A stretch of DNA of 41,054 nucleotides from a virus: positions 1-41,054 of the IMG/VR virus record IMGVR_UViG_3300036799_000106. The stretch is one strand, 5' to 3'. The translations under genes and the position numbers were made by a program. Shown piece by piece: positions 18,308 through 27,374 of this stretch; position 1 is the stretch's first letter, and each line of letters opens with the position of its first letter. The notes under the pieces are model-generated. The model had not been told where the DNA came from. It searched no databases and saw only the letters and a program-made list of their open reading frames with translations.

Positions 18308-19656
18308 GCTTAGTAACCTCGCTCGCTAAACAGACTCCTTCGGTTAGTCCTACACCGGATCTTCCTAGAGATCCTGGTCAAGGAGAGTATCAAGATCTGC
18401 CTGCGAGAGTCCCAGCGTTTACTGAATGGGATTCTGTTCAAGTTGTCCAAATGGCGATCACACAGTTGGAGTGGGGCCAGTTCCAGATGGCTGCGCTCCT
18501 GTGCGATGCTATCCTACGCGATGATCGCGTCCAAGCCGTTCTGAACACGTACATCAATGGTGTATTGGGTCTCCCATTCGATATGGATCCTGCGGGAGAT
18601 CCTGATAAGCCTCAATTGAGAGCTATCAAGGTTGCAGAAGCGTGCAAATCTGAATGGCCAACGATGGTTCCGAAGTCCCAGTTAACATCTTGGCTACTAA
18701 AAGGAGAGATGCTTGGACTCGGGATCGGTGAATTAGTTTGGAAGAAGACCGATTCTAAGTGGACGCCTACACTTAAAGTCCACCATAATCAATTTGTCAC
18801 TTGGGATTGGGAAGAACGAGTTTATAAGTTCCATGTTAAAGATGGTCAAGCAAATCTTATTCCTGGTGACGGACACTGGGCTCTCTATATGCCTGGTGGA
18901 TACCAATACGGGTGGATGTATGGTCTTATCCGTTCAATTTGGATGCAATGGATGGTCCGCCAGTTTGCGTATCGCGATTGGGCGCGCTATTCTGAAGTCC
19001 ACGGGTCGCCTATTCGTGGCGCAGTCATGCCTGCGGAGACGACTGATGACGAAGCAAGACTCTTCGTCAACGCAATCGCAAGGGTCGCTCGAGAATCAGT
19101 TGTTAAACTGAAGCAGAACCAGCAAGGCGATAAATTCGATCTAAAACTTATCGAAGCAGTAGCGAATAGCGAGCAATCCTTTGATAGGCTTATTCAAAGA
19201 GCTGAAGAGAGCATTGCGATTCGCGTGCTCGGCCAAAACCTATCGACGCAGGTTCGGGGAGGAAGTTTTGCGGCTGCCTCTGCCCACGAAAACGTGCGCC
19301 AAGACGTCAAAGACTCGTTCGCCGGAACGATCACAACGGACGCTAGACATCAGATTCTGAAACCATATGTTTATTATAACTTCGGAGACACGGAACTCGC
19401 ACCATACCCTGACTGGGATACATCGCCTCCTGGGGATGATAAGACCAATGCTGAAGCGTCTGAGAAGCACGCTAAAGCGATCCAAGAATACCGAGCGGGT
19501 CGCCTAAACCTCGATGCTAAGAAGTATTGCGATAAGTATGGCATTCCGCTCGTTGAAGGTGAGGATCCTTGGCTACCGGATCTTCCAGTCCCAGTTCCTA
19601 TAGCGCCTGATGATCCTGCAGAGCCTGCTGCAAAGCCGCCTCCGGAGAACCAATGA
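18304..19656 (+). CDS. Portal protein, Mu gp29-like (DUF935)
   Basis: A 450-residue protein, GTG start overlapping the terminase stop as GTGA. Features of the Mu gp29/DUF935 portal family: LLCDAILRDDRVQAVLNTYI early, FAYRDWARYSEVHGSPIRGA in the centre, then SEQSFDRLIQRAEESIAIRV and GQNLSTQVRGGSFAAASAH. It forms the dodecameric ring at the head vertex. It ends in a Pro-rich tail. No MuF-type gene lies between it and the protease, unlike Mu. Confidence 0.85.
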   Translation: MSLVTSLAKQTPSVSPTPDLPRDPGQGEYQDLPARVPAFTEWDSVQVVQMAITQLEWGQFQMAALLCDAILRDDRVQAVLNTYINGVLGLPFDMDPAGDPDKPQLRAIKVAEACKSEWPTMVPKSQLTSWLLKGEMLGLGIGELVWKKTDSKWTPTLKVHHNQFVTWDWEERVYKFHVKDGQANLIPGDGHWALYMPGGYQYGWMYGLIRSIWMQWMVRQFAYRDWARYSEVHGSPIRGAVMPAETTDDEARLFVNAIARVARESVVKLKQNQQGDKFDLKLIEAVANSEQSFDRLIQRAEESIAIRVLGQNLSTQVRGGSFAAASAHENVRQDVKDSFAGTITTDARHQILKPYVYYNFGDTELAPYPDWDTSPPGDDKTNAEASEKHAKAIQEYRAGRLNLDAKKYCDKYGIPLVEGEDPWLPDLPVPVPIAPDDPAEPAAKPPPENQ

Positions 19657-20888
19657 ACTACCAAGTTTGGTGTAAGAAACAGGGTACGGATGGCGAACTC
19701 CATATCTATGGCGATATCGGAGAATCTTGGTGGGGAGAAGGCATCTCTGCTAAGATGGTGGCAGAATCATTGAAGGAACTGAAAGATGGGAATTCGACAA
19801 ATCTTCATGTATATATCAACTCTTTAGGTGGCAACGTCTTTGATGGAATGGCCATCTATAATCAGATTAAACGCTGGGATTCTGGTAAGATTACTGTTCA
19901 TGTAGACGGTATCGCTGCGAGTGCTGCTTCTCTTATCGCTATGTCCGGTACTCGAATTCATATGGGTACCGGATCTATGATGATGATTCATGAACCGTCG
20001 TCTTTTACCATAGGTAAGTCGGCGGATATGAGAGAAGCGGCCGTTAAGCTCGAAAAAATCACTGAAGAACTAGTTGATGTCTACACTACGAGGACTAAGT
20101 CTCCCAACGATAAAGTCAGACAACTGATGCGTGATGAGACTTGGCTAACTTCAAAGGATGCGATCAAAGAGGGTTTTGCTGACGCTGAAGAGAGCGGTGA
20201 GCTTAAAGTTGCTGCTACTGGTTCAGCTTCTAAGTGGTTTTCCCACTATAAACATGTTCCAAACTCTGTGCTAGCAGCAGCTCAGGCATTCCCTGAGAGA
20301 CTCAAGAAGGAGGAAAAACAGATGAATAACGCTGACTTGGCGAGGATCCTGGGTCTCTCTGAGAACTCTACAGATCAGGTCCTGCTTTCGGAAGTTTCTA
20401 GCCTTCTTAGTTCAACCCGAGAGTTGCTTGTAGCGACTGGATCCAAGACTTCTGGTGAGGCTCGAGGCGTAATCCTTGCTTGGAAAGAGAGCGCGGATAA
20501 GGTGGCTAGTCTCACGACTCAGCTCGCGACTTTTCAGGCTATCAACGTCGAACGCGAAGTTACCTCACTTGTGGACAACGCGGTCCGCGAAGGCAAGATT
20601 GCTCCCGCTCTGAAAGACTTCTGGATGACCGAAGGCCGGAAAAATATCGAGATGCTTCGAGGATATGTAAGCAAAGCGCCTCAGATGCTTACTCCTCCGG
20701 TCAACGAGAACCAGCCTGATCCCGCTGTTCCGACTGGAGCGATTGCGGTAACTAGTGACGATCAGGAGAAGATCTTCACTCAGCTGGGAATCACTGATCC
20801 GAAGGAGAAGGAGAAGATCAAGAAGCAGATTGTTGAGCAAAATGCTCAACTGGCACGCCACGGGATTCGCTTGGCGAACCAGCTTTAA
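19653..20888 (+). CDS. ClpP-like head maturation protease fused to scaffold
   Basis: A 411-residue protein. Residues 1-190 are a ClpP/SppA-type serine protease: INSLGGNVFDGMAIYNQI, catalytic Ser in DGIAAS (Ser 90) and His in MIHEP (His 113), with an Asp likely in GFADAEE. Residues 224-411 are a helical scaffold ending in a Gln/Glu-rich segment. It cleaves itself and scaffold during prohead maturation. A strong ribosome site inside the gene (near 20308) probably gives a separate scaffold. It overlaps the portal stop as ATGA. Confidence 0.85.
   Translation: MNYQVWCKKQGTDGELHIYGDIGESWWGEGISAKMVAESLKELKDGNSTNLHVYINSLGGNVFDGMAIYNQIKRWDSGKITVHVDGIAASAASLIAMSGTRIHMGTGSMMMIHEPSSFTIGKSADMREAAVKLEKITEELVDVYTTRTKSPNDKVRQLMRDETWLTSKDAIKEGFADAEESGELKVAATGSASKWFSHYKHVPNSVLAAAQAFPERLKKEEKQMNNADLARILGLSENSTDQVLLSEVSSLLSSTRELLVATGSKTSGEARGVILAWKESADKVASLTTQLATFQAINVEREVTSLVDNAVREGKIAPALKDFWMTEGRKNIEMLRGYVSKAPQMLTPPVNENQPDPAVPTGAIAVTSDDQEKIFTQLGITDPKEKEKIKKQIVEQNAQLARHGIRLANQL
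20322..20888 (+). CDS. Nested scaffold protein from internal start
   Basis: AAGGAGG sits eight bases before an in-frame ATG (20322, residue 224 of the protease), giving a 188-residue protein starting MNNADLARILGLSE. This repeats the arrangement of lambda C/Nu3 and Mu I/Z, in which the scaffold is made separately in excess. That it is translated is inferred from the ribosome site. Confidence 0.7.
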   Translation: MNNADLARILGLSENSTDQVLLSEVSSLLSSTRELLVATGSKTSGEARGVILAWKESADKVASLTTQLATFQAINVEREVTSLVDNAVREGKIAPALKDFWMTEGRKNIEMLRGYVSKAPQMLTPPVNENQPDPAVPTGAIAVTSDDQEKIFTQLGITDPKEKEKIKKQIVEQNAQLARHGIRLANQL

Positions 20889-20915
20889 CCTCAAAAGGAT
20901 CACTAGGAGATCCCG

Positions 20916-21383
20916 ATGGCAAATATTACCAATATCAGGAATACTCGGCAGTACGGCGACCGACCGATCCCAGATTTCCTTCCGGTCCCCGTAGCTGCTG
21001 GAGTTATTCTTTACCAAGGAACGATGGTTTCGGTCGGCGGACCGACGTCGACTAATGCAGGATATCTTCAGCCTGTAACTGTCCCGAATCCGACGGGCGG
21101 CCAGAGAATCGTTGGTCGGATTGAGAAGACTATCGATAACTCTGGTGGTTTGGCAGGTGCTCGTATCGGAGAACCTCATCAGGGGGTCTTCGACTGGGAC
21201 AATGGGACAGCTGCGGATTTGATCGGAAATGCCAATATCGGCGCTCCATGCTACGCAATCGATAACCACACAGTAGGTCTGACAGACGGAGGCGCGACTC
21301 GTCCGCTTGCAGGAATTATTCAGTTCGTGGATGCCGATTCTGGTCGCGTTTGGGTTGAACAGCGCGTGAGTGCGCGGCCCTAA
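20916..21383 (+). CDS. Head decoration/cement protein
   Basis: A 155-residue beta-rich protein (FLPVPVAAGVILYQGTMVSV, then GRIEKTIDNSG, VDADSGRVWVEQR) between protease and major capsid. Size, composition and position fit a capsid-stabilising protein of the DUF2190 or Mu type. AGGAGAT lies before the ATG. Confidence 0.65.
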   Translation: MANITNIRNTRQYGDRPIPDFLPVPVAAGVILYQGTMVSVGGPTSTNAGYLQPVTVPNPTGGQRIVGRIEKTIDNSGGLAGARIGEPHQGVFDWDNGTAADLIGNANIGAPCYAIDNHTVGLTDGGATRPLAGIIQFVDADSGRVWVEQRVSARP

Positions 21384-21411
21384 CTAGGCCACAGGCACAC
21401 GGAGGATAACA

Positions 21412-22365
21412 ATGCTGCTGACTCCTGCAAATCTTCAGTTCATGTTTCAGACTTTCGACCGAAGGTTGCAACTCGGTTATGACACTGCGGCGAGTGTGTA
21501 TCAGCGCCTCGTGACGGAAGTACCGTCCACCACCGAAATGAACGTCTACGGGTGGATGGCGCGTCTCCCGAAGATGCGTGAGTGGCTCGGCGAACGCTAC
21601 ATGAACAACATCGGCGCTCGCTCTACCACGGTTGTCAACAAGACCTACGAAGACACCCTCAAGATCGGGCGCGAGAAGTTTGAAGACGATCAGTTCGGTC
21701 TCTTTGGACCAGCAGTTCAGATGCTCGGTGAAGAAGCGAAGATTCTTCCCGATCGCTTGATTGCTACTCTTCTCGACACCGGGAATGCTGCTGGATCCAC
21801 TGGATTTGATGGTCAGCCATTCTTCTCTGCGAACCATCCGCAGGATCCGGATAACCCTGGAAGCCCTGTTCAGGCAAACCTTTTTACCGGGATGCCGCTG
21901 ACTCCTCAGAATGCCATCACCGTCTATAATGCGATGAGGGTGTATAAAGGAGAAGATGCATTGTCTCTTGGAATTCGTCCTCGTCTTCTGATCGTTGGGC
22001 CTACCAACGAGATCGCAGCTCGCCAGATTACTCAGATGGAGTTTGTTTCTCCGTCTGGTGCGCTTGCAATCAACGCACCTGGAGCTGTTCAGTCCAACGT
22101 CCTCAAAGGGTTCTTTGATTACGTAGTTATGGATTGGGTTGACCAGTCGACTACGAGTGCTCAGGGAACGTGGTACATGGCCGACGTTTCTCGGCCTGTT
22201 AAGCCGTTCATCTGGCAGACTCGGCGTCCGTTGCAGAGCACTTACCTCAATCAACTGACTGATGCGAATGTCTTCCTTCGTAGAGAATTCATCTACGGAG
22301 TCGATATGCGCGGAGCTGCTGGCCTCGGCCTCTGGTTCATGGCAGCCAAAGTCATTCCGGTTTAA
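21412..22365 (+). CDS. Major capsid protein, Mu gpT-like
   Basis: A 317-residue protein matching the Mu-like gpT family: start MLLTPANLQFMFQTFDRR, early WMARLPKMREWLGERY, then FEDDQFGLFGPAVQMLGE, GFDGQPFFSANHP and LLIVGPTNE. It builds the icosahedral shell with an HK97-type fold. The size is usual. GAGGA precedes the ATG. Confidence 0.9.
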   Translation: MLLTPANLQFMFQTFDRRLQLGYDTAASVYQRLVTEVPSTTEMNVYGWMARLPKMREWLGERYMNNIGARSTTVVNKTYEDTLKIGREKFEDDQFGLFGPAVQMLGEEAKILPDRLIATLLDTGNAAGSTGFDGQPFFSANHPQDPDNPGSPVQANLFTGMPLTPQNAITVYNAMRVYKGEDALSLGIRPRLLIVGPTNEIAARQITQMEFVSPSGALAINAPGAVQSNVLKGFFDYVVMDWVDQSTTSAQGTWYMADVSRPVKPFIWQTRRPLQSTYLNQLTDANVFLRREFIYGVDMRGAAGLGLWFMAAKVIPV

Positions 22366-22391
22366 GCCGTTTGGCTTAGGAGACTGAATAA

Positions 22392-22862
22392 ATGGCTGAA
22401 AAAATGTTCCGTGTGACGGCTCAGGCGAAGTCTCGAAACGTGAATGGCCAGATCTTCAACAGTTTCTGGTCAGGTGGAAAACAGTGGTCGGCTCTTGATG
22501 AGTCGACTCATGTTTTGACACAAGCTCAGATGGACGATATTCAGCGGGATCACGACGGCGGGTTCCCAATCAATATCGTCAAAATCGAAGAAGTTTCGGA
22601 AGACGATGCGAAGACAGTATCTCGACCCGAAACTCCTCAGGCAACTGCATCTGCCCCTGGTGCTGATCAAGCTGGAGCAGCGGCCGGATCCGCTGCTGGC
22701 CAGCCTCCGAGACCTCCAGCTACTCCTCCTGGTGATGTGAGGACTCTGTCGGCTGGAACTCATCCCGCCGGAGCGGGCGGTTCTACTACGCAGCCTCCGC
22801 AAGATGTACTGAAACCTCCTCAGGGCGACACCAAGCCTCCGTGGGAGAAGCCTCAAGGATAA
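22392..22862 (+). CDS. Hypothetical head-region protein, Mu gp35 position
   Basis: A 156-residue protein. The first 75 residues form a small domain (MFRVTAQAKSRNVNGQIF, WSALDESTHVLTQAQMDDI); the rest is a Pro/Ala/Gly-rich unstructured tail ending KPPWEKPQG. It takes the place of Mu gp35. The tail ending KPPWE also appears at the end of the nuclease gene 8137-8919 (FKPPWET), perhaps by chance. Confidence 0.55.
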   Translation: MAEKMFRVTAQAKSRNVNGQIFNSFWSGGKQWSALDESTHVLTQAQMDDIQRDHDGGFPINIVKIEEVSEDDAKTVSRPETPQATASAPGADQAGAAAGSAAGQPPRPPATPPGDVRTLSAGTHPAGAGGSTTQPPQDVLKPPQGDTKPPWEKPQG

Positions 22863-22865
22863 CAA

Positions 22866-23372
22866 ATGCCAGGATACGCGGTCACAGCGGATATTCCGAC
22901 TTTCGGATTAGCGTCCGAAACGCTTGCTAACTTTGCACCTGAACAACAACAGGCGCAACTGGACGCTGCTAGTGATTTCGCAGACAGCTACCTTTCTGCG
23001 AGATTCCCAGTACCGCTCGCGAACCCTGGTCTTGCACTTAAAGAAGCCGTCGTAGTTATTGCATCGTGGCGTCTTCTTACCGTTCGCGGGTTTGATCCCG
23101 AAGACAAAGGAGACGTTGAATTAAAGCAGCGTTATGACGAAGCACTTGCTTGGTTGAAAGGCATCGCAGAATCTGATATTACTCCAGCTGGTGCGCTTCT
23201 TGGGGCAGGAGGTGCACCAGCTACAGTTCCTTCAGGAGCTGGAGTTGTTGTTCAAATGAATACGATTCCAGCGCGATCTGGATATAATTCGCTTGCTAAG
23301 CAAGACGAATCCATAGATGCCGATGGAAACGTCATCTACATTAGTACTCCAAAATCTCGAGGATGGTACTAA
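22866..23372 (+). CDS. Head completion protein, Mu gp36-like (DUF1320)
   Basis: A 168-residue protein with the DUF1320 pattern: ALDAASDFADSYLSARF-type segment near residue 35 (here QLDAASDFADSYLSARF), PVPL, then ASWRLL and a C-terminal Gly/Pro-rich part ending SRGWY. Family members link portal and tail. The stop overlaps the next small gene as TAATG. Confidence 0.75.
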   Translation: MPGYAVTADIPTFGLASETLANFAPEQQQAQLDAASDFADSYLSARFPVPLANPGLALKEAVVVIASWRLLTVRGFDPEDKGDVELKQRYDEALAWLKGIAESDITPAGALLGAGGAPATVPSGAGVVVQMNTIPARSGYNSLAKQDESIDADGNVIYISTPKSRGWY

Positions 23373-23476
23373 TGAGGCGAACTCGTAGAATGACGCTGCA
23401 TTTACCTCATCTGGACTACGGTACAGATGTGATACATGTCTTTGTCCATCCAAAAATGAGGTGGTGGTGTAGGTGA
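23372..23476 (+). CDS. 34-residue basic protein in the head-tail operon
   Basis: A frame of 34 codons (MRRTRRMTLHLPHLDYGTD, then VIHVFVHPKMRWWCR). It begins in a TAATG overlap with the upstream stop and ends in a GTGA overlap with the next gene, filling the gap exactly. The product is very basic with aromatic residues at the end. Translation is well supported by the coupling; the role is unknown. Confidence 0.6.
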   Translation: MRRTRRMTLHLPHLDYGTDVIHVFVHPKMRWWCR

Positions 23477-23898
23477 GCGACTTTGAGTTTAGACAGACGG
23501 AAGGAGATCTAGGCACAGCCATTAAACAGATGGCCTTTATCTCTTCTCTTGAGTTCAAAACTCAAATCCTTCAAGAGATTGCTGAAGAAACGATTCGGTT
23601 AGTTCAAGATGGTTTTTATAGCGAGACTGATCCATATGGTAAGGCGTGGGCTCCAACTAAGAAGAAATCTGGACGTATACTAGAACAGTTCGGTACTTTG
23701 TTGAGAAGTATTCGTAGTGAAGTTAGAGAAGAAGTATTTCGTATCATCATGGCGGACTATGGTGGTGTTCATCAGGTAGGTACTAAGCATATTCCTCAGA
23801 GAATGATCGTTCCGGATGAAGGTAAAGGTCTCCCAGAGAAATGGGAACAGGCATACGAAATCGCAACTGAAAAAGTAATAAACAGGATCTTTGGGTGA
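23473..23898 (+). CDS. Virion morphogenesis/tail completion protein, Mu gpG-like
   Basis: A 141-residue protein with the PF05069-type pattern: RLVQDGFYSETDPYGKAWAP, LEQFGTLLRSIRSEV, then YGGVHQVGTKHIPQR. GTG start overlapping the small gene upstream. It probably completes the head-to-tail joint. Confidence 0.8.
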   Translation: MSDFEFRQTEGDLGTAIKQMAFISSLEFKTQILQEIAEETIRLVQDGFYSETDPYGKAWAPTKKKSGRILEQFGTLLRSIRSEVREEVFRIIMADYGGVHQVGTKHIPQRMIVPDEGKGLPEKWEQAYEIATEKVINRIFG

Positions 23899-24461
23899 GT
23901 CTAAAAACGATCGCTCAATCAGTAATGTCTGAACTCCAAACTCTTGGCACCGTCAAGGTCGCCACGGTTCATATCGGCTCGTCTACAAAAGGTTTTAAGA
24001 CTACTCCTCCTTCGATTTTTTGGGTACCAAAGAGGGGTACGGGGGTTGGTCCTACCCCAGCTATGTCAAGCGCCCAGCAAGCGGCGTGGGAGGCTGCAAA
24101 CCCGGGAAAAGCCCTGCCCCGCGCCCTGCATACGCGCCAGGTTGAGGTGGACATCCATATCTGGGGAGATGCAGGACCTACAAGTACTGATGATTATCAT
24201 ATCACCGAGAATTTGATAAACGAATTCCTTTCTGCTCTTCATCATCAAGCGTACGGGTCTTATCGATTTAACGGAGAAGATTGGGTAGCTACTGGAGCCG
24301 ATGCTATGTACTATGGTCGTAGAGTTGTCTTGCATATTACTATCTACATTCCAGTGCTTGAAACCCAACTCGATGCCGGTGCTACAACCATTCAGAGTAC
24401 TGAACCAACAACAATATCGATGGGTCCGCTTCCTCCTGGAAATACAGTCTTTACCGGTTGA
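23895..24461 (+). CDS. Putative tail terminator protein, Mu gp37 position
   Basis: A 188-residue protein starting (GTG) SLKTIAQSVMSELQTLG, containing FKTTPPSIFWVPKRG and RQVEVDIHIWGD, then YYGRRVVLHITIYIPVL. The alpha/beta pattern and position match Mu gp37 and tail terminators that cap the tube. It overlaps the upstream stop as GTGA. Confidence 0.65.
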   Translation: MSLKTIAQSVMSELQTLGTVKVATVHIGSSTKGFKTTPPSIFWVPKRGTGVGPTPAMSSAQQAAWEAANPGKALPRALHTRQVEVDIHIWGDAGPTSTDDYHITENLINEFLSALHHQAYGSYRFNGEDWVATGADAMYYGRRVVLHITIYIPVLETQLDAGATTIQSTEPTTISMGPLPPGNTVFTG

Positions 24462-24469
24462 GGTAAACT

Positions 24470-24751
24470 ATGGCAGACGAGAACGTTGCTCAAAAAGGCG
24501 GACCGCTCTTTTGGAGATCTCGCAAGCGCCCATCGCTCGGGGCTACTCCGATCCAAGATGAAAGAACTAAGCAAGTCGAATGGGACGTTTTTTACTCAGG
24601 TGCCAGGTCGTTCCTCAAGTGGGAAGACGAGTGGCCCGAAATGACTGAAGCTGAATTTGATAAGGCTCTTGAAGACGTTTCCAAACTGAGTCTCGGTGGC
24701 CACTACCCAGATGGATCCCATCCCGAAAATGCTTCAAAAACGCAGGAGTAA
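24470..24751 (+). CDS. Hypothetical tail-region protein
   Basis: A 93-residue acidic protein (MADENVAQKGGPLFWRSR..., YSGARSFLKWEDEWPEMT) directly before the sheath gene, in the place of Mu gp38. No family recognised. AGGTAAACT precedes the ATG. Confidence 0.6.
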   Translation: MADENVAQKGGPLFWRSRKRPSLGATPIQDERTKQVEWDVFYSGARSFLKWEDEWPEMTEAEFDKALEDVSKLSLGGHYPDGSHPENASKTQE

Positions 24752-24754
24752 TCT

Positions 24755-26482
24755 ATGGCCAATCCTAATGTCAACATTTCAATTCGGGATCAGGGGCTCG
24801 GGATCATTCCTGCCGGTTCTGGAGGAATGTTTGCAAAGATTGGTCCATCTCCACTCGGAATTCCCAACTCGGTAGTATCGGTTGCGGATAACGATACGCT
24901 CCGTAAGTCTCTCGGTAGCGGAGGGCCTCTAGTAGAGGCGTCTGCGATCGCTTTTAGCGCAGGAGCGCAGGGATCAGTTAGGCCGTCCGGATTGTTGCTC
25001 GTTCCCGTGAATCCTTCGACCTATGGAGTAGCTACTCCAGTTATCCATTCAGGTCCTGGGACAGGAACAGTTACGATCACTATTCGACCTTCGACCTCTT
25101 TCTTGATTAGAGCTGTCCTGGGTGGTGCTGTTGGAGTCGCTACGTTCCAAACATCGGTTGATGGTGGAGCGACGTGGGGTCCTGTTTGGACTAGCGCAGC
25201 AACTGTCCAGATTCCTGGAGTTCCTTTTACAACTCTGGCTTTCGGAACTGGCGCCGCCGTTTCTGGTGATACGATTCAAATCTCTACTATCACCGGCGCT
25301 GGAACGCTTACTTCGGGAACCGGGACTCTGGCTGTAACTCATTCTTCGTCGAGCCCGGTCGACGCGTACTCTGTGGTTATTACTATCACTTCCACGGGAG
25401 GCGCTGGCGTCGGAATGTTTACGTATTCTCTTGATGGTGGGAATACAGTTTCCGCTCCGCAGATGATTCCTGGTTCCGGAACTTATCCGATCCCTGATGG
25501 ATTGGATCCGAACAAAACCGGGAATAACCAGACTGGAGTTGTTCTCACCTTTGCGGGAGCATTTACTGCTCCTGATACGTATACCTTCAATACGACGTCG
25601 GCTAGCTACAGCACGACGGATATGACGAATGCTATCAACGCTCTTATTGCAGATGCTCGTCTTGGATCTTCGGTAGGCGTGCACGTCGTTGGTCCCGCTG
25701 CGACCTCTGCTGCATCAGCGACGCTTGCAGCTGCTCTCGAAACCTTGATGGTAGCTGCTACTACAAGTAACTACAAGTTTAATCGAGCGATGATTGAAGC
25801 GCCTTTGGATACTGATGCTGCTTTGCTGGCTGCTTTTGCAAACGTATCAGCTGTTCATGTGGCTGTCGCTTCTGGGTGGGAGTCTCAAGTTTCTCCACTA
25901 AACGGGCGTATTATGTCACGTCCGTCAGCATGGCAAGCCATGGCTCGAGCTGGAAGCATTGCTCCTGCTGAGGCTCTTGGTCTTGTCGTGAGAGGATCTT
26001 TGCCTGGTGTCGTTGCTATTCAGCGTAATGAAGAGTCGACTCCTGGTTTGGATAATGGGCGCTTCGTTACGTTGACTACGATTACTGGACGTCCTGGATT
26101 CTATATCACCGGTCCAGGTCGCTTGATGGCACCTCCGGGATCAGATTTTACCTTCTGGCCTTACGGAAGAGTGATGGATCTTATTTCGATCCTATCCCGT
26201 CAGGCTCTCTTGAATTTCTTGAACTCGAACGTGAGAGTTAACAAAGACGGAACTATCCTCGAAAAGGATGCTGTCAATATCGAACTATTTGTAGATAACT
26301 TCGTACGCCAAGGAGCTCGAGGTCAGATTAGCGATCTTATCGTTTCTATCTCTCGAACCAATAACGTACTTCAGACTCAGGCAATCTGGCCATCGATTAG
26401 AGCTATTCCTCTTGGCTTTGCATTGTTTATCAACGCTGATCTCGGGTTTACTAACAACGCTCTTCAAATCAGAGCAGCATAA
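24755..26482 (+). CDS. Tail sheath protein
   Basis: A 575-residue contractile sheath protein. The N-terminal part (GGMFAKIGPSPLGIPNSVVSV) and C-terminal domain (FYITGPGRLMAPPGSDFTFW, then AIPLGFALFINADLG) fit the sheath family seen in Mu-like phages. Between them, about residues 95-285, lie two copies of a beta module (FQTSVDGGATW and FTYSLDGGNTVSAPQ) also found in the baseplate J protein. These modules probably face outward on the sheath. Confidence 0.85.
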   Translation: MANPNVNISIRDQGLGIIPAGSGGMFAKIGPSPLGIPNSVVSVADNDTLRKSLGSGGPLVEASAIAFSAGAQGSVRPSGLLLVPVNPSTYGVATPVIHSGPGTGTVTITIRPSTSFLIRAVLGGAVGVATFQTSVDGGATWGPVWTSAATVQIPGVPFTTLAFGTGAAVSGDTIQISTITGAGTLTSGTGTLAVTHSSSSPVDAYSVVITITSTGGAGVGMFTYSLDGGNTVSAPQMIPGSGTYPIPDGLDPNKTGNNQTGVVLTFAGAFTAPDTYTFNTTSASYSTTDMTNAINALIADARLGSSVGVHVVGPAATSAASATLAAALETLMVAATTSNYKFNRAMIEAPLDTDAALLAAFANVSAVHVAVASGWESQVSPLNGRIMSRPSAWQAMARAGSIAPAEALGLVVRGSLPGVVAIQRNEESTPGLDNGRFVTLTTITGRPGFYITGPGRLMAPPGSDFTFWPYGRVMDLISILSRQALLNFLNSNVRVNKDGTILEKDAVNIELFVDNFVRQGARGQISDLIVSISRTNNVLQTQAIWPSIRAIPLGFALFINADLGFTNNALQIRAA

Positions 26483-26496
26483 GCTGAGAGGATATC

Positions 26497-27012
26497 ATGC
26501 CAGATACTCTTTCATATCCAGACATTGCCGGCGTACGCTTCGATGCATCTAGCGTTGAGTTGCGATTAAATGGAAAACGCTATATTGGCGTACAAGAAGC
26601 AGAATATGAACAGACTCTTGATCCGGGAGAAGTTCGCGGTTTTTCCTCTCAGATCTTGGGTTATACTAGAGGCGTACAGAAGGCTAGCGGTCGTATTGTG
26701 ATGCTCAGAGAAGAATTTCAAGACATGAGCATCGATCTCCAGACTCTCGCCGTCGGTCTTCTAGAAGCTAACTTCCTTTGCACGATTCTTTACTCCGAAA
26801 GACCTCCAAGCTCGGTTCCAGGAAATCCTGCGGCGACTTCTGCCGACTCAATCTGGGGTATGAGATTCACTGGAACTAGGCATCGTATTACGCAAGGCTC
26901 TTCCGATCCGATCACCGTAGAAATGCCTTTCGTTGCGAGACTCATTCTCGTCAACGGATTGCAACCGATGAATAACATTCTTCGTCATGCAATCGCAACT
27001 TTCGCTCCGTAA
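26497..27012 (+). CDS. Tail tube protein
   Basis: A 171-residue beta-rich protein directly after the sheath gene, the usual place of the tube (Mu gpM/gp40). It includes SSVELRLNGKRYIGVQEAEY and GRIVMLREEFQDM. It forms the inner tube that DNA passes through. Confidence 0.8.
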   Translation: MPDTLSYPDIAGVRFDASSVELRLNGKRYIGVQEAEYEQTLDPGEVRGFSSQILGYTRGVQKASGRIVMLREEFQDMSIDLQTLAVGLLEANFLCTILYSERPPSSVPGNPAATSADSIWGMRFTGTRHRITQGSSDPITVEMPFVARLILVNGLQPMNNILRHAIATFAP

Positions 27013-27023
27013 CCGAGGTTTAA

Positions 27024-27374
27024 ATGTCATTGACATTGCTACAGACATCTGACGAGCGTAAGAAGAAGGTCACTGAATATGCGGAGAAACACAAGAGACG
27101 CGCAGCATTGGTAACCACAAGAGGCCATGAATTCTATATCATCGCTCCTACGAGGATCCATTGGCATCAGTTCAAAGATGCTTTCTTGGATCCTAAGAGG
27201 AAACGTGTCGCGATGGAGAACTTCGCGGCAACTCACTGCGTAGAGCCTGATCCCGAATCGGTACAGCAAATGTTCGAAGGCGAACCAGCTCTCGCAGAAG
27301 TATTGAGCGAGAAAGTCGCTGAACTTGCTGGATACGACGACAAAGCGGAGATGACGGATTTCAGCGACGCCTGA
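27024..27374 (+). CDS. Tail assembly chaperone, shorter product
   Basis: A 116-residue protein starting MSLTLLQTSDERKKKV, placed between tube and tape measure as Mu gp41. It ends AEMTDFSDA; just before its stop another frame opens that continues the protein (see 27323-27514). Such pairs prevent premature polymerisation around the tape measure. Confidence 0.75.
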   Translation: MSLTLLQTSDERKKKVTEYAEKHKRRAALVTTRGHEFYIIAPTRIHWHQFKDAFLDPKRKRVAMENFAATHCVEPDPESVQQMFEGEPALAEVLSEKVAELAGYDDKAEMTDFSDA

